Shown in pieces: positions 5,916 through 11,708 of a stretch of 12,488 nt of DNA (position 1 is its first letter; each line of letters begins with the position of its first letter). The stretch covers positions 1 through 12,488 of the forward strand of contig JAPOIC010000035.1 in NCBI GenBank assembly GCA_029979145.1. Direction: 5' to 3'. The notes below the pieces were generated by a model. The model made no database searches. It was not told the DNA's origin and saw only the letters and a list, made by a program, of their open reading frames with translations. This DNA comes from Opitutaceae bacterium. GTDB lineage: Bacteria; Verrucomicrobiota; Verrucomicrobiia; Opitutales; Opitutaceae. The position numbers were made by a program, and so were the translations under genes.

Positions 5916-6458
5916 ATGGCTGAAGCTGTGTTCACCACTGCACGACTGCGTGCGGAGCGACTGGGGCCAGACGACGCGGATCTGTTGTTCACCGTTTATA
6001 GCGATCCCGAGGCCATGCGGTTCGTCGGCGACGGCAAGCCGATCACCCGGGAGGCCTGCGCGCGCTGGATCACGATCACTCTGGAGAACTATACGCGCCG
6101 CGGTTACGGCATGTGGGCGTTGCGGCGACCTGACAATGGCGCGCTCGTGGGCTGCTGCGGCATCACGCACCCCAGCGATCAAATCGCTCCCGAGACCAAA
6201 TACTGCCTCCTGTGCGAACACTGGGGCCAAGGCTATGCGACCGAGGCCCTAAGCGGAATGGTCGCCAATGCAACCAGCACCTTGGGCCTGCCCAATCTCC
6301 TCGCCACCGTCGACCCCGCGCACACCACATCCCACCGCGTGCTGGAGAAAGCCGGTTTCAAGCGGGGCCGCACCGTCATCGAGGACGACGGCCTTCCGAC
6401 GCTGTTTTATTACTACGGCGACCCCGCCGTGCAGGATGACCGCCACCCGGCGCCGTAA
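5916..6458 (+). CDS. GNAT-family N-acetyltransferase (RimJ/RimL-like)
   Basis: The 180-residue protein has the GNAT fold of the RimJ/RimL subgroup: an N-terminal TTARLRAERLGPDDADLLF (7-25), then YGMWALRR and GALVGCCGIT strands. The acetyl-CoA pyrophosphate loop is EHWGQGYATEAL (101-112, Q/R-x-x-G-x-G/A type), and a C-terminal TSHRVLEKAGFKRGR (138-152) corresponds to the (N/S)xxSxxxLxKxGF signature. It would transfer an acetyl group from acetyl-CoA to an amine, such as a protein N-terminus or a small molecule. The acceptor is not predictable. The gene follows the PhyH-family gene by 30 nt and is convergent with lolD, with hairpin-forming repeats between them. No ribosome binding site is visible before the ATG. 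Confidence 0.9.
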   Translation: MAEAVFTTARLRAERLGPDDADLLFTVYSDPEAMRFVGDGKPITREACARWITITLENYTRRGYGMWALRRPDNGALVGCCGITHPSDQIAPETKYCLLCEHWGQGYATEALSGMVANATSTLGLPNLLATVDPAHTTSHRVLEKAGFKRGRTVIEDDGLPTLFYYYGDPAVQDDRHPAP

Positions 6459-6473
6459 TCGCGCCGGGCCTTG

Positions 6474-6504
6474 AGGTGGAGCGCGTTGATCCCAACGCGC
6501 TCGG
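6474..6504 (+). repeat. GAGCGCG palindromic repeat, copy 1
   Basis: This 31-nt unit matches 10352-10382 at 28 of 31 positions. Its core (6479-6502) is a perfect hairpin: GAGCGCGTTG, a 4-nt loop, then CAACGCGCTC. It lies 15 nt after the GNAT stop, between convergent genes, so it could work as a terminator-like 3' hairpin, but no T-tract follows. In this gap it precedes the 6531-6554 module, while near 10306 the order is reversed. Confidence 0.75.
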
Positions 6505-6530
6505 GTTGCGCAACGCCATTTCGCTACTGT

Positions 6531-6554
6531 GGCCGGCGGGACGCCGTCGCGCCC
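6531..6554 (+). repeat. GGCCGGCGGGACGCC repeat module, copy 1
   Basis: This 24-nt module begins GGCCGGCGGGACGCC and matches 10306-10329 at 22 of 24 positions, same strand. It is intergenic, between the GNAT gene and lolD, and follows the GAGCGCG palindrome. Its role is unknown. Confidence 0.6.
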
Positions 6555-6575
6555 AATGGCCCGGCGCGCCTACGG

Positions 6576-6602
6576 CGTTTGTAACGTAATACGTTACAAA
6601 CG
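6576..6602. repeat. Near-perfect 27-nt palindrome (GTTTGTAACG / CGTTACAAAC)
   Basis: The two 13-nt arms (6576-6588 and 6590-6602) are exact reverse complements around a single central base at 6589. The sequence is AT-richer than its surroundings. It lies 12 nt past the lolD stop and 117 nt past the GNAT stop, in a convergent gap. It could be a bidirectional terminator hairpin, though it has no T-run, a protein binding site with dyad symmetry, or a member of a dispersed repeat family. The sequence alone cannot separate these. Confidence 0.7.
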
Positions 6603-6614
6603 GCCGCCCGCGGA

Positions 6615-7280
6615 TCAGGTCAGCACGCCGTCGTGCAGGGTCAGGTGCCGGCCGCACTTTGCCGCGTGGGCCGGGTTGTGCGTCACCAAGACCACCGCCG
6701 TCTGAGTTTCCGCGCAAAGCTTGAGCAGCAGGTCGATCACCGCATCGCCGGTTTTCTCGTCGAGATTGCCGGTGGGCTCGTCTGCGAGGACCAGCGCGGG
6801 ATTGTTCATCAACGCCCGGGCCAAGGCGACGCGCTGGCGTTCGCCGCCAGAAAGCTGCGCGGGAAGATGCGTGGCGCGCTCGCTCAGGCCGACCCGCGCC
6901 AGCAGGTCGGCGGCGCGTTTCTTTTCCGCCGCGCCCACGCGTCCGCAAATGCGCGCGGCCATCAGGACGTTGGCCAGCGCGTCCATTTCCGGGATCAGGT
7001 AGAACGACTGGAAAATGATACCGAGGTAGTTGGCGCGGGCCATGGGCAGCTTGGGCTGGCCGCCCCAGAGAATCGTGCCGGAGTCCGGCGTATCCAGGCC
7101 GGACACCAAATTGAGCAGCGTGGATTTGCCCGAACCGGACTCGCCGCGGATGCTCACGCTCTCCCCGGCCGCGACCGCCATCGATGTGCCCCGCAGGACC
7201 GCGATGCGGCGATCGCCGCTCACGAACGCCTTGTGCACGTCAGTGGCCTGCAACACCGGAGTTGTAGTGGGCTGATTCAT
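6615..7280 (-). CDS. lolD: ABC transporter ATPase, LolD-type (lipoprotein release)
   Basis: The 221-residue ATPase begins at ATG 7280; a GTG at 7298 is an alternative start. It has all core ABC motifs: Walker A GESGSGKST (46-54), Q-loop FQSFYLIPEM (90-99, Gln91), signature LSGGERQRVALARAL (143-157), Walker B LVLADEPTGNLD (163-174) and switch His201 (VTHN). PTGNLD and the overall length are typical of the LolD/MacB/FtsE group. The gene follows a LolC/E-type permease on the same strand, so the pair should form the inner-membrane complex that uses ATP to pull mature lipoproteins out of the membrane for outer-membrane delivery. A MacB-like export role is possible but less likely given the neighbour. 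The 102-nt gap to the permease gene contains a dispersed repeat at 7336-7360. Confidence 0.88.
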   Translation of the reverse strand: MNQPTTTPVLQATDVHKAFVSGDRRIAVLRGTSMAVAAGESVSIRGESGSGKSTLLNLVSGLDTPDSGTILWGGQPKLPMARANYLGIIFQSFYLIPEMDALANVLMAARICGRVGAAEKKRAADLLARVGLSERATHLPAQLSGGERQRVALARALMNNPALVLADEPTGNLDEKTGDAVIDLLLKLCAETQTAVVLVTHNPAHAAKCGRHLTLHDGVLT

Positions 7281-7335
7281 CGGTGCAGAACCCCGCACTT
7301 CAGAATTTTCACAGGAACATACCGAGGAAACGGAG

Positions 7336-7360
7336 TCTCTGTTCTCTCCGTCACCTCCTG
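7336..7360 (+). repeat. 25-nt dispersed repeat module, copy 2 (lolC-lolD gap)
   Basis: This copy matches 2415-2439 at 21 of 25 positions, same strand, beginning TCTCTGTTC and ending CCTCCTG. It occupies the middle of the 102-nt gap between the permease and ATPase genes. On the minus strand it carries AGGAGGTGA, but no start codon follows at a useful distance. Flanking CGGAG and CTCCG at 7331-7350 could form a short hairpin. Confidence 0.55.
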
Positions 7361-7382
7361 CAAGACCGATGGATTAGACAAG

Positions 7383-8618
7383 TCACTCACTGCGCAGCGC
7401 CTCCACGGGTTTGAGGCGCGCGGCGCGCCACGCCGGCAGCAGGCCGGCCAGGGTGGAAATGACGACGGCGCAAACCACGATCAAAATGATATCGTCGGTC
7501 GCCGTGTAGGAGGGCAGTTGGCTGAACTGGTAAAAGCGCGCCAGCACCTGTTCGGTGGCGGTCAGCTCGGTGAACACCCGGATCACATCGTTGCGGAAAT
7601 GCAGGAAGGTGAAACCGAAGGCCAACCCGCAGACGGTGCCGGCCACACCGATGAAGAAGCCTTGAAAGCAGAAACAGGCGGCCACGTGCCTTGGTTTCGC
7701 GCCGAGCGCCCCGAGCAGGCCAATCTCGCGGGTCTTGCGCACGACCGAGATGAGCAACGAGCTGGCGACCGAAAACGCCGCCACCACGATGATGAAGGTC
7801 AGCAGGAAAAAGATCATGTTCTTCTCCAGTTGCAGCACAAAGAGGAAGTCCTGGTTGGCGTCGATCCACGAGCGCGCCTCGGCGTTGCCCATCGGGTCTA
7901 GCGCCGCGTTGATCTTGGCGGCCATCGCATCGGCATCGGCGCCATCGGCGACCTTGACGTTGATGCCGTGGACCGCCGAGCCGAGTCCGTAGAGGTCCTG
8001 CATCGTGCGCAGGGTCACGAGCACCACAGAGCTGTCGAGCTGCTGGTGGCCGATCTCGAAGATGCCCACGACCTGCAGCTCGCGGGGCAGCATCACCTCG
8101 TCGCGCTTGGCGCGCTCCAGCAAGAGCGGAGAATAGAGTTCGATGGTCGAGCCCACCCGGGCGCCGATGTTCACGGCCAGCTGGGCACTGATGATAATCG
8201 AGTCATCATCGAGATCATCGAGCGAGCCCACGCGCACGAAGCGCCGCAGCGGCACGACCTGCTCCGCGCGGACGAGATCGATGCCCTGCACGGCGGGAAA
8301 CACGGGTTTGCGGTCGTATTCCAGCATCGCCACGCCCTCGGCATAGGGTGCGGCGGCAACCACGCCCGGGACGGACTCGATGCGGGACATCACGCTGCCG
8401 GGGTTGAGCATCAGCCCGTAGGTGCGCACCTGCACGTCGCCCTGGGTATCGACGATCATCTGGCGAATCTGGTGGCCGAAACCGCCCATGACGCTGATCG
8501 ACACGATCAACAGGGCCACCCCCAGCGCCACGCCCAGCACGGAGATCACCGTGAAGAACGGGAACCGCCGCCCCGTGGGGAAAAGCTGTTTCAGCGCGAG
8601 GTAGAGATACCAGGGCAT
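7383..8618 (-). CDS. lolC: LolC/LolE-type ABC permease (lipoprotein-releasing system)
   Basis: The 411-residue length and layout are those of the LolC/LolE/LolF family. A short cytoplasmic N-terminus with LALKQLFPTGRR (7-18) leads into a first membrane span (about 21-44). A large periplasmic domain follows (about 45-265), then three C-terminal spans (about 268-292, 312-340 and 374-395). The tail AWRAARLKPVEALRSE (396-411) is the family's cytoplasmic signature. The cytoplasmic loop VRKTREIGLLGALGAKPR (293-310) is the ATPase-coupling segment. Only one permease gene is seen, so the complex may use two copies of this protein (LolF-like) or a LolE encoded elsewhere. The gene lies 98 nt after lysS and 102 nt before lolD on the same strand. 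The leader is filled by an inverted repeat (8624-8710) ending 5 nt before the ATG. Confidence 0.88.
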   Translation of the reverse strand: MPWYLYLALKQLFPTGRRFPFFTVISVLGVALGVALLIVSISVMGGFGHQIRQMIVDTQGDVQVRTYGLMLNPGSVMSRIESVPGVVAAAPYAEGVAMLEYDRKPVFPAVQGIDLVRAEQVVPLRRFVRVGSLDDLDDDSIIISAQLAVNIGARVGSTIELYSPLLLERAKRDEVMLPRELQVVGIFEIGHQQLDSSVVLVTLRTMQDLYGLGSAVHGINVKVADGADADAMAAKINAALDPMGNAEARSWIDANQDFLFVLQLEKNMIFFLLTFIIVVAAFSVASSLLISVVRKTREIGLLGALGAKPRHVAACFCFQGFFIGVAGTVCGLAFGFTFLHFRNDVIRVFTELTATEQVLARFYQFSQLPSYTATDDIILIVVCAVVISTLAGLLPAWRAARLKPVEALRSE

Positions 8619-8623
8619 GGGTT

Positions 8624-8710
8624 AACCATGAATGGACGCGAATGAACACGAATCCACGATACCACCCGCGGCGAAGCCATATTGGTGTGTATTCGTGTCC
8701 ATTCGTGGTT
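8624..8710. repeat. Inverted repeat (ATTCGTGTCCATTCGTGGTT family) between lysS and lolC
   Basis: The right arm 8691-8710 reads ATTCGTGTCCATTCGTGGTT. The left arm 8624-8643 is its reverse complement with two mismatches. The left side continues with a further GAACACGAAT unit (8644-8653), giving a 10-nt near-tandem GAATGGACGC/GAATGAACAC. In the lysS-lolC transcript the arms could fold into a stem of about 20 bp that ends just before the lolC start codon, so it may affect lolC translation or mRNA processing. It has no T-tract and does not look like a simple terminator. Similar short repeats are common in some environmental bacterial genomes (from memory). Confidence 0.7.
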
Positions 8711-8716
8711 TCTTTT

Positions 8717-10219
8717 TCAGGCCCCGGCCGTGTTCCGCAGCTGCGGGAACAGGATCACGTCGCGGATGCTCTCCGCGCCGGTGAGCAAAATGCAGAGCCG
8801 GTCGATGCCGATGCCCATGCCGCCGGCAGGGGGCATGCCGTGCTCAAGCGCGAGCAGGAAGTCATGGTCAATCTTCTGCGTCTCCTCGCCGGCCTGCGCC
8901 TCGAACATCTGGCGCTGCACGTCCGGATCGTTCTGCTCCGAGTAAGCCGGCGCGATCTCCATGCCGCCGATGATGAGCTCGAACACGTCGATCGTCGACG
9001 GATCATCGACCGTGAGCTTGGCCAGCGGACAAAGCTCCTTCGGCAGGTGCGTGACAAAGGTGGGCTGGATCAGCGTGGGCTCGATGAGCTTGCCGAAAAT
9101 CTCGTTGGTGACATCGTAATCCTCCCAAGCCGGGTCGACTTTGAGGCCGAGCGCCTCGGCACCGGCGACCTTCTCGGCCTTGCTCAAGTCGAACCAGCCC
9201 GGATTGCCGGTCTTCTCGCGAATGAGGTCCTTATATTTCACCTCGCGCCACTCGGCGCCAAAGTCGATCACCTCGCCCGACGCGGCGTGCTTGATCGCCA
9301 TCACGGGCTGGCCGGCCTCGTCGACCGGCTTGACCACATCGCGCACGAGGTGGCGAAGCAGGTCCTGCACGAGGGCCATCATGCCACGGTAGTCGCTGTA
9401 GGCCTGGTAGACCTCGAGCATGGTAAACTCGGGATTGTGACGGCGCGACACGCCTTCATTGCGGAAATTGCGGCCGATCTCGAACACGCGGTCGTAACCG
9501 GCGACGAGCATGCGCTTGAGGTAAAGCTCGAGCGAGATGCGCAGGACGAAGTCCGTATCAAGGGCGTTGTGGTGCGTCTCGAATGGACGCGCCGCGGCCC
9601 CACCTGCCACGTTTTGCAGCACGGGCGTTTCGACCTCGAGGAAGTTACGCTCCTCCAAAAATCGGCGCAAGGCACTGACGAGCCGGGAGCGCAGCATCAG
9701 CCGATGGCGGCTTTCCTGGTTCACGATGACGTCGAGGTAGCGCTGGCGGTAGACTTGCTCGGCGTCGCTCAGGCCGTGCCACTTTTCCGGCAGCGGGCGC
9801 AGGGCCTTGGACACGAGCGTGAACGCGTCGACGCGCACGGTAATCTCACCGGTCTTGGTCTTGAAGAGGGTGCCGGACACGCCAATGATGTCGCCAAGGT
9901 CGAGGGACTTCTTGAAGACGCCGTAGCGCTCTTCGCCGAGCACGTCCTTGCGGAAGTAAAGCTGGATCTGGCCCTGCTGGTCCTGGATCTTCACGAACGA
10001 GCTGCCGCCCTGGACGCGGAAGGTCACGAGGCGGCCGGCCACAGTGACCGGCACGGTGTAATCTTGGCCGTCGACGTAGCGGGCTTTGGCGTCCTGCGAA
10101 AAATTGGAGGGCGCCACGCTGGCGCGGAAGGGGTCGAAGCCACCCGCACGCAGGTCGGCGAGCTTCTGCCGTCGCACGGCATGCTGGTCGTGGGAATTGT
10201 CGACTGGGTTTTCGCTCAT
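8717..10219 (-). CDS. lysS: Lysyl-tRNA synthetase, class II
   Basis: The enzyme charges tRNA(Lys) with lysine using ATP. The product has 500 residues from ATG 10219; ATG 10240 and GTG 10246 are in frame upstream and cannot be excluded. An N-terminal OB-fold anticodon domain (about 55-140, with GGSSFVKIQDQQGQIQLYF) precedes the class II catalytic domain. Key segments are RYLDVIVNQESRHRLMLRS (160-178), FLEVETPVLQNVAGGAAARP (193-212, motif 1), FEIGRNFRNEGVSRRHNPEF (246-265, motif 2), GGMEIAPAYSEQNDP (418-432) and GGMGIGIDRLCILLTGAESIRDV (466-488, motif 3). Length and motifs are complete. It is the first visible gene of the minus-strand lysS-lolC-lolD block and diverges from the symporter gene at 10460. 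No Shine-Dalgarno sequence marks any start candidate. Confidence 0.96.
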   Translation of the reverse strand: MSENPVDNSHDQHAVRRQKLADLRAGGFDPFRASVAPSNFSQDAKARYVDGQDYTVPVTVAGRLVTFRVQGGSSFVKIQDQQGQIQLYFRKDVLGEERYGVFKKSLDLGDIIGVSGTLFKTKTGEITVRVDAFTLVSKALRPLPEKWHGLSDAEQVYRQRYLDVIVNQESRHRLMLRSRLVSALRRFLEERNFLEVETPVLQNVAGGAAARPFETHHNALDTDFVLRISLELYLKRMLVAGYDRVFEIGRNFRNEGVSRRHNPEFTMLEVYQAYSDYRGMMALVQDLLRHLVRDVVKPVDEAGQPVMAIKHAASGEVIDFGAEWREVKYKDLIREKTGNPGWFDLSKAEKVAGAEALGLKVDPAWEDYDVTNEIFGKLIEPTLIQPTFVTHLPKELCPLAKLTVDDPSTIDVFELIIGGMEIAPAYSEQNDPDVQRQMFEAQAGEETQKIDHDFLLALEHGMPPAGGMGIGIDRLCILLTGAESIRDVILFPQLRNTAGA

Positions 10220-10305
10220 GGAAACGGGGGAATTAGCCATGCGCACCGGCGCGGCGCAAACGGAAACTTCCCCGGGGCCGGAGGCAGGAGAAACAACCCC
10301 ATCCC

Positions 10306-10329
10306 GGCCGGCGGGACGCCGGCGCTCCC
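10306..10329 (+). repeat. GGCCGGCGGGACGCC repeat module, copy 2
   Basis: This copy matches 6531-6554 at 22 of 24 positions. It lies in the 240-nt divergent region between lysS and the symporter gene, upstream of the second GAGCGCG palindrome. The rest of that region (10220-10305 and 10383-10459) is GC-rich and must hold the promoters of both genes, but I could not identify convincing -35/-10 boxes. Confidence 0.6.
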
Positions 10330-10351
10330 GGGGGCATTTGTATTGCTGCCA

Positions 10352-10382
10352 AGGTGGAGCGCGTTGACCTCAACGCGCTGGG
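10352..10382 (+). repeat. GAGCGCG palindromic repeat, copy 2
   Basis: This 31-nt copy matches 6474-6504 at 28 of 31 positions. The hairpin has 9-bp perfect arms (AGCGCGTTG and CAACGCGCT, 10358-10379) and a 4-nt loop; a G at 10380 breaks the tenth pair. The loop differs from copy 1 (ACCT rather than ATCC) while the stem is kept, suggesting that structure rather than sequence is retained. It lies 77 nt before the symporter start codon. Confidence 0.7.
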
Positions 10383-10459
10383 CCGCGTCTCGCGCCCCCC
10401 GCCCCATTCGCCGCTTGCGGCTGCCCCCCCTCCCGGCAAGCTCAACCCACCCCACGCTT

Positions 10460-11620
10460 ATGAAGATCATCCTCAAGCTCATCGCCGGCATGGCCGCCGG
10501 CATCCTTATCGGCCTCTACGCCCCTGACTGGACCATCCGGCTGTTGCTCACCGTTTACGGAGCGATCGGCCAGCTGATCAAATTCACCATTCCGCTGATC
10601 ATCCTGTTCTACATCACCAACGGCATCGCCAGCCTGCCCAGTGGCTCCGGCAAGCTCCTCGGCCGCACGGTCGGCTTCGCCTACGGCTCGACGCTCATCG
10701 CCGGCATCCTCGCCTTCCTCGTCGCCAGCGTAGCGCTCCCGATGATCGCCCCCGCGGTGGGCGAGGCCGGCCATGAAACCGCCACGCACGCGGCCTTCTT
10801 CGCGTTGGAGATTCCGCCGCTCTTCGGCGTCATCAGCGCGCTGGTCGCGGCCTTCGTCTTCGGCATCGGGATCAGCGCCAACAACAGCGGGACCCTGCGC
10901 ACCGTGTTCGCGCAGGGTTGTGACGTGATCGAGCGGCTCCTCGCCAAGGTCATCATCCCGCTGCTCCCGCTCTACATCGCCGGCGTGTTCGCCGCGATGG
11001 CGGCCGATGGCAGCGTGTTCACCACGCTCCATGCTTTCGGCACCGTGCTCGTGCTCGTTGTGATCATGCACTGGGTCTGGCTCTCGGTTCTTTATGTTAC
11101 CACCGGCATCCTCAACGGCCGTTCGCCGCTTGAGCTGATCCGCACGATGCTGCCGGCGTATTTCACCGCCCTCGGCACCATGTCCAGCGCCGCGACCATC
11201 CCGGTCACGCTGCGTTCAGTGAAGGCCGCCAAGGTCAGTGAGCCCATCGCCAACTTCGTGGTGCCCCTCTGCGCCAACATCCACCTGTCCGGCTCGACCA
11301 TCACCATCGTCACCTGCACCAGCGCCGTCATGCTGATGACCCCCGGTGTGGAAATCCCTTCACTGCTCACGATGCTGCCGTTCATCCTGATGCTCGGCGT
11401 CATCATGATCGCCGCGCCCGGCGCCCCCGGTGGCGCGGTGATGTCGGCGTTGGGCCTGCTCACCTCGATGCTCGGCTTCAATGAGCAGCAGGTCGCGCTG
11501 ATGATCGCGCTCTACCTCGCCCAGGACAGTTTCGGCACCGCCACGAACGTGACCGGCGACGGCGTCATCGCCGTCTGGATGGACCGGTTCTTTGGCAAGC
11601 AGGTCGCGGCGGGGAAATGA
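10460..11620 (+). CDS. Dicarboxylate/amino acid:cation symporter family (SDF/DAACS) protein
   Basis: The 386-residue inner-membrane carrier starts at ATG 10460. The frame is open far upstream, but that part is antisense to lysS. The fold markers are the first hairpin-loop serine motif MSSAATIPVTL (241-251), the broken TM7 motif region ANIHLSGSTITI (272-283), the second hairpin loop GVIMIAAPGAPGGAVMSA (313-330) and the TM8 segment AQDSFGTATNVTGDGVIAV (354-372). Two key places differ from the glutamate/aspartate carriers. The NMDGT sodium motif reads HLSGS (275-279), and the position of the substrate-binding Arg (three after Asp356) is Gly359. TM8 Asn363 and Asp367 are kept. The pattern leans toward SstT-like or neutral-substrate carriers rather than C4-dicarboxylate transport, but the substrate is not known. 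It diverges from lysS and converges with the glycoside hydrolase gene. Confidence 0.88.
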   Translation: MKIILKLIAGMAAGILIGLYAPDWTIRLLLTVYGAIGQLIKFTIPLIILFYITNGIASLPSGSGKLLGRTVGFAYGSTLIAGILAFLVASVALPMIAPAVGEAGHETATHAAFFALEIPPLFGVISALVAAFVFGIGISANNSGTLRTVFAQGCDVIERLLAKVIIPLLPLYIAGVFAAMAADGSVFTTLHAFGTVLVLVVIMHWVWLSVLYVTTGILNGRSPLELIRTMLPAYFTALGTMSSAATIPVTLRSVKAAKVSEPIANFVVPLCANIHLSGSTITIVTCTSAVMLMTPGVEIPSLLTMLPFILMLGVIMIAAPGAPGGAVMSALGLLTSMLGFNEQQVALMIALYLAQDSFGTATNVTGDGVIAVWMDRFFGKQVAAGK

Positions 11621-11631
11621 AGTGGATCGCA

Positions 11632-11708
11632 TGTAGGGCGGGGTAGGCGATCCCGCCTTTTCGGTCGCCATTCGTTATCGCGGCGGGGTTTGGAAACCCC
11701 GCCCTACA
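11632..11708. repeat. Second REPIN-like composite (TGTAGGGCGGGGT ... ACCCCGCCCTACA)
   Basis: The outer arms 11632-11644 (TGTAGGGCGGGGT) and 11696-11708 (ACCCCGCCCTACA) are exact 13-nt reverse complements. Each half is also a hairpin on its own: 11637-11657 (GGCGGGGT/ATCCCGCC with one G-T type mismatch) and 11682-11703 (perfect 10-bp arms GGCGGGGTTT/AAACCCCGCC). This is the same family and head-to-head layout as 2344-2483, with a shorter spacer. It fills the convergent gap between the symporter and the glycoside hydrolase gene. Its CTA at 11704-11706 is the TAG stop of the hydrolase, so repeat and gene overlap. Confidence 0.8.

Noticed and set aside
5028..6230. 400-codon - strand frame opposite the PhyH and GNAT genes
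   Set aside because: It spans two well-supported genes on the other strand and has only the biased composition of antisense frames.
7352..7360. AGGAGGTGA on the minus strand in the lolC-lolD gap
   Set aside because: It looks like a ribosome binding site but lies over 70 nt from the lolD ATG and no plausible short gene begins after it. It is part of a dispersed repeat.
6633..7901. 422-codon + strand frame opposite lolD and lolC
   Set aside because: Antisense shadow; both genes beneath it have complete family motifs.
8642..10459. A very long + strand open frame running into the symporter gene (about 990 codons in all)
   Set aside because: The part before 10460 is antisense to a complete, motif-rich lysS; its translation is low-complexity, rich in His, Asp, Glu, Leu and Val, as expected from the complement of GC-biased codons. 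The symporter homology begins only at 10460.
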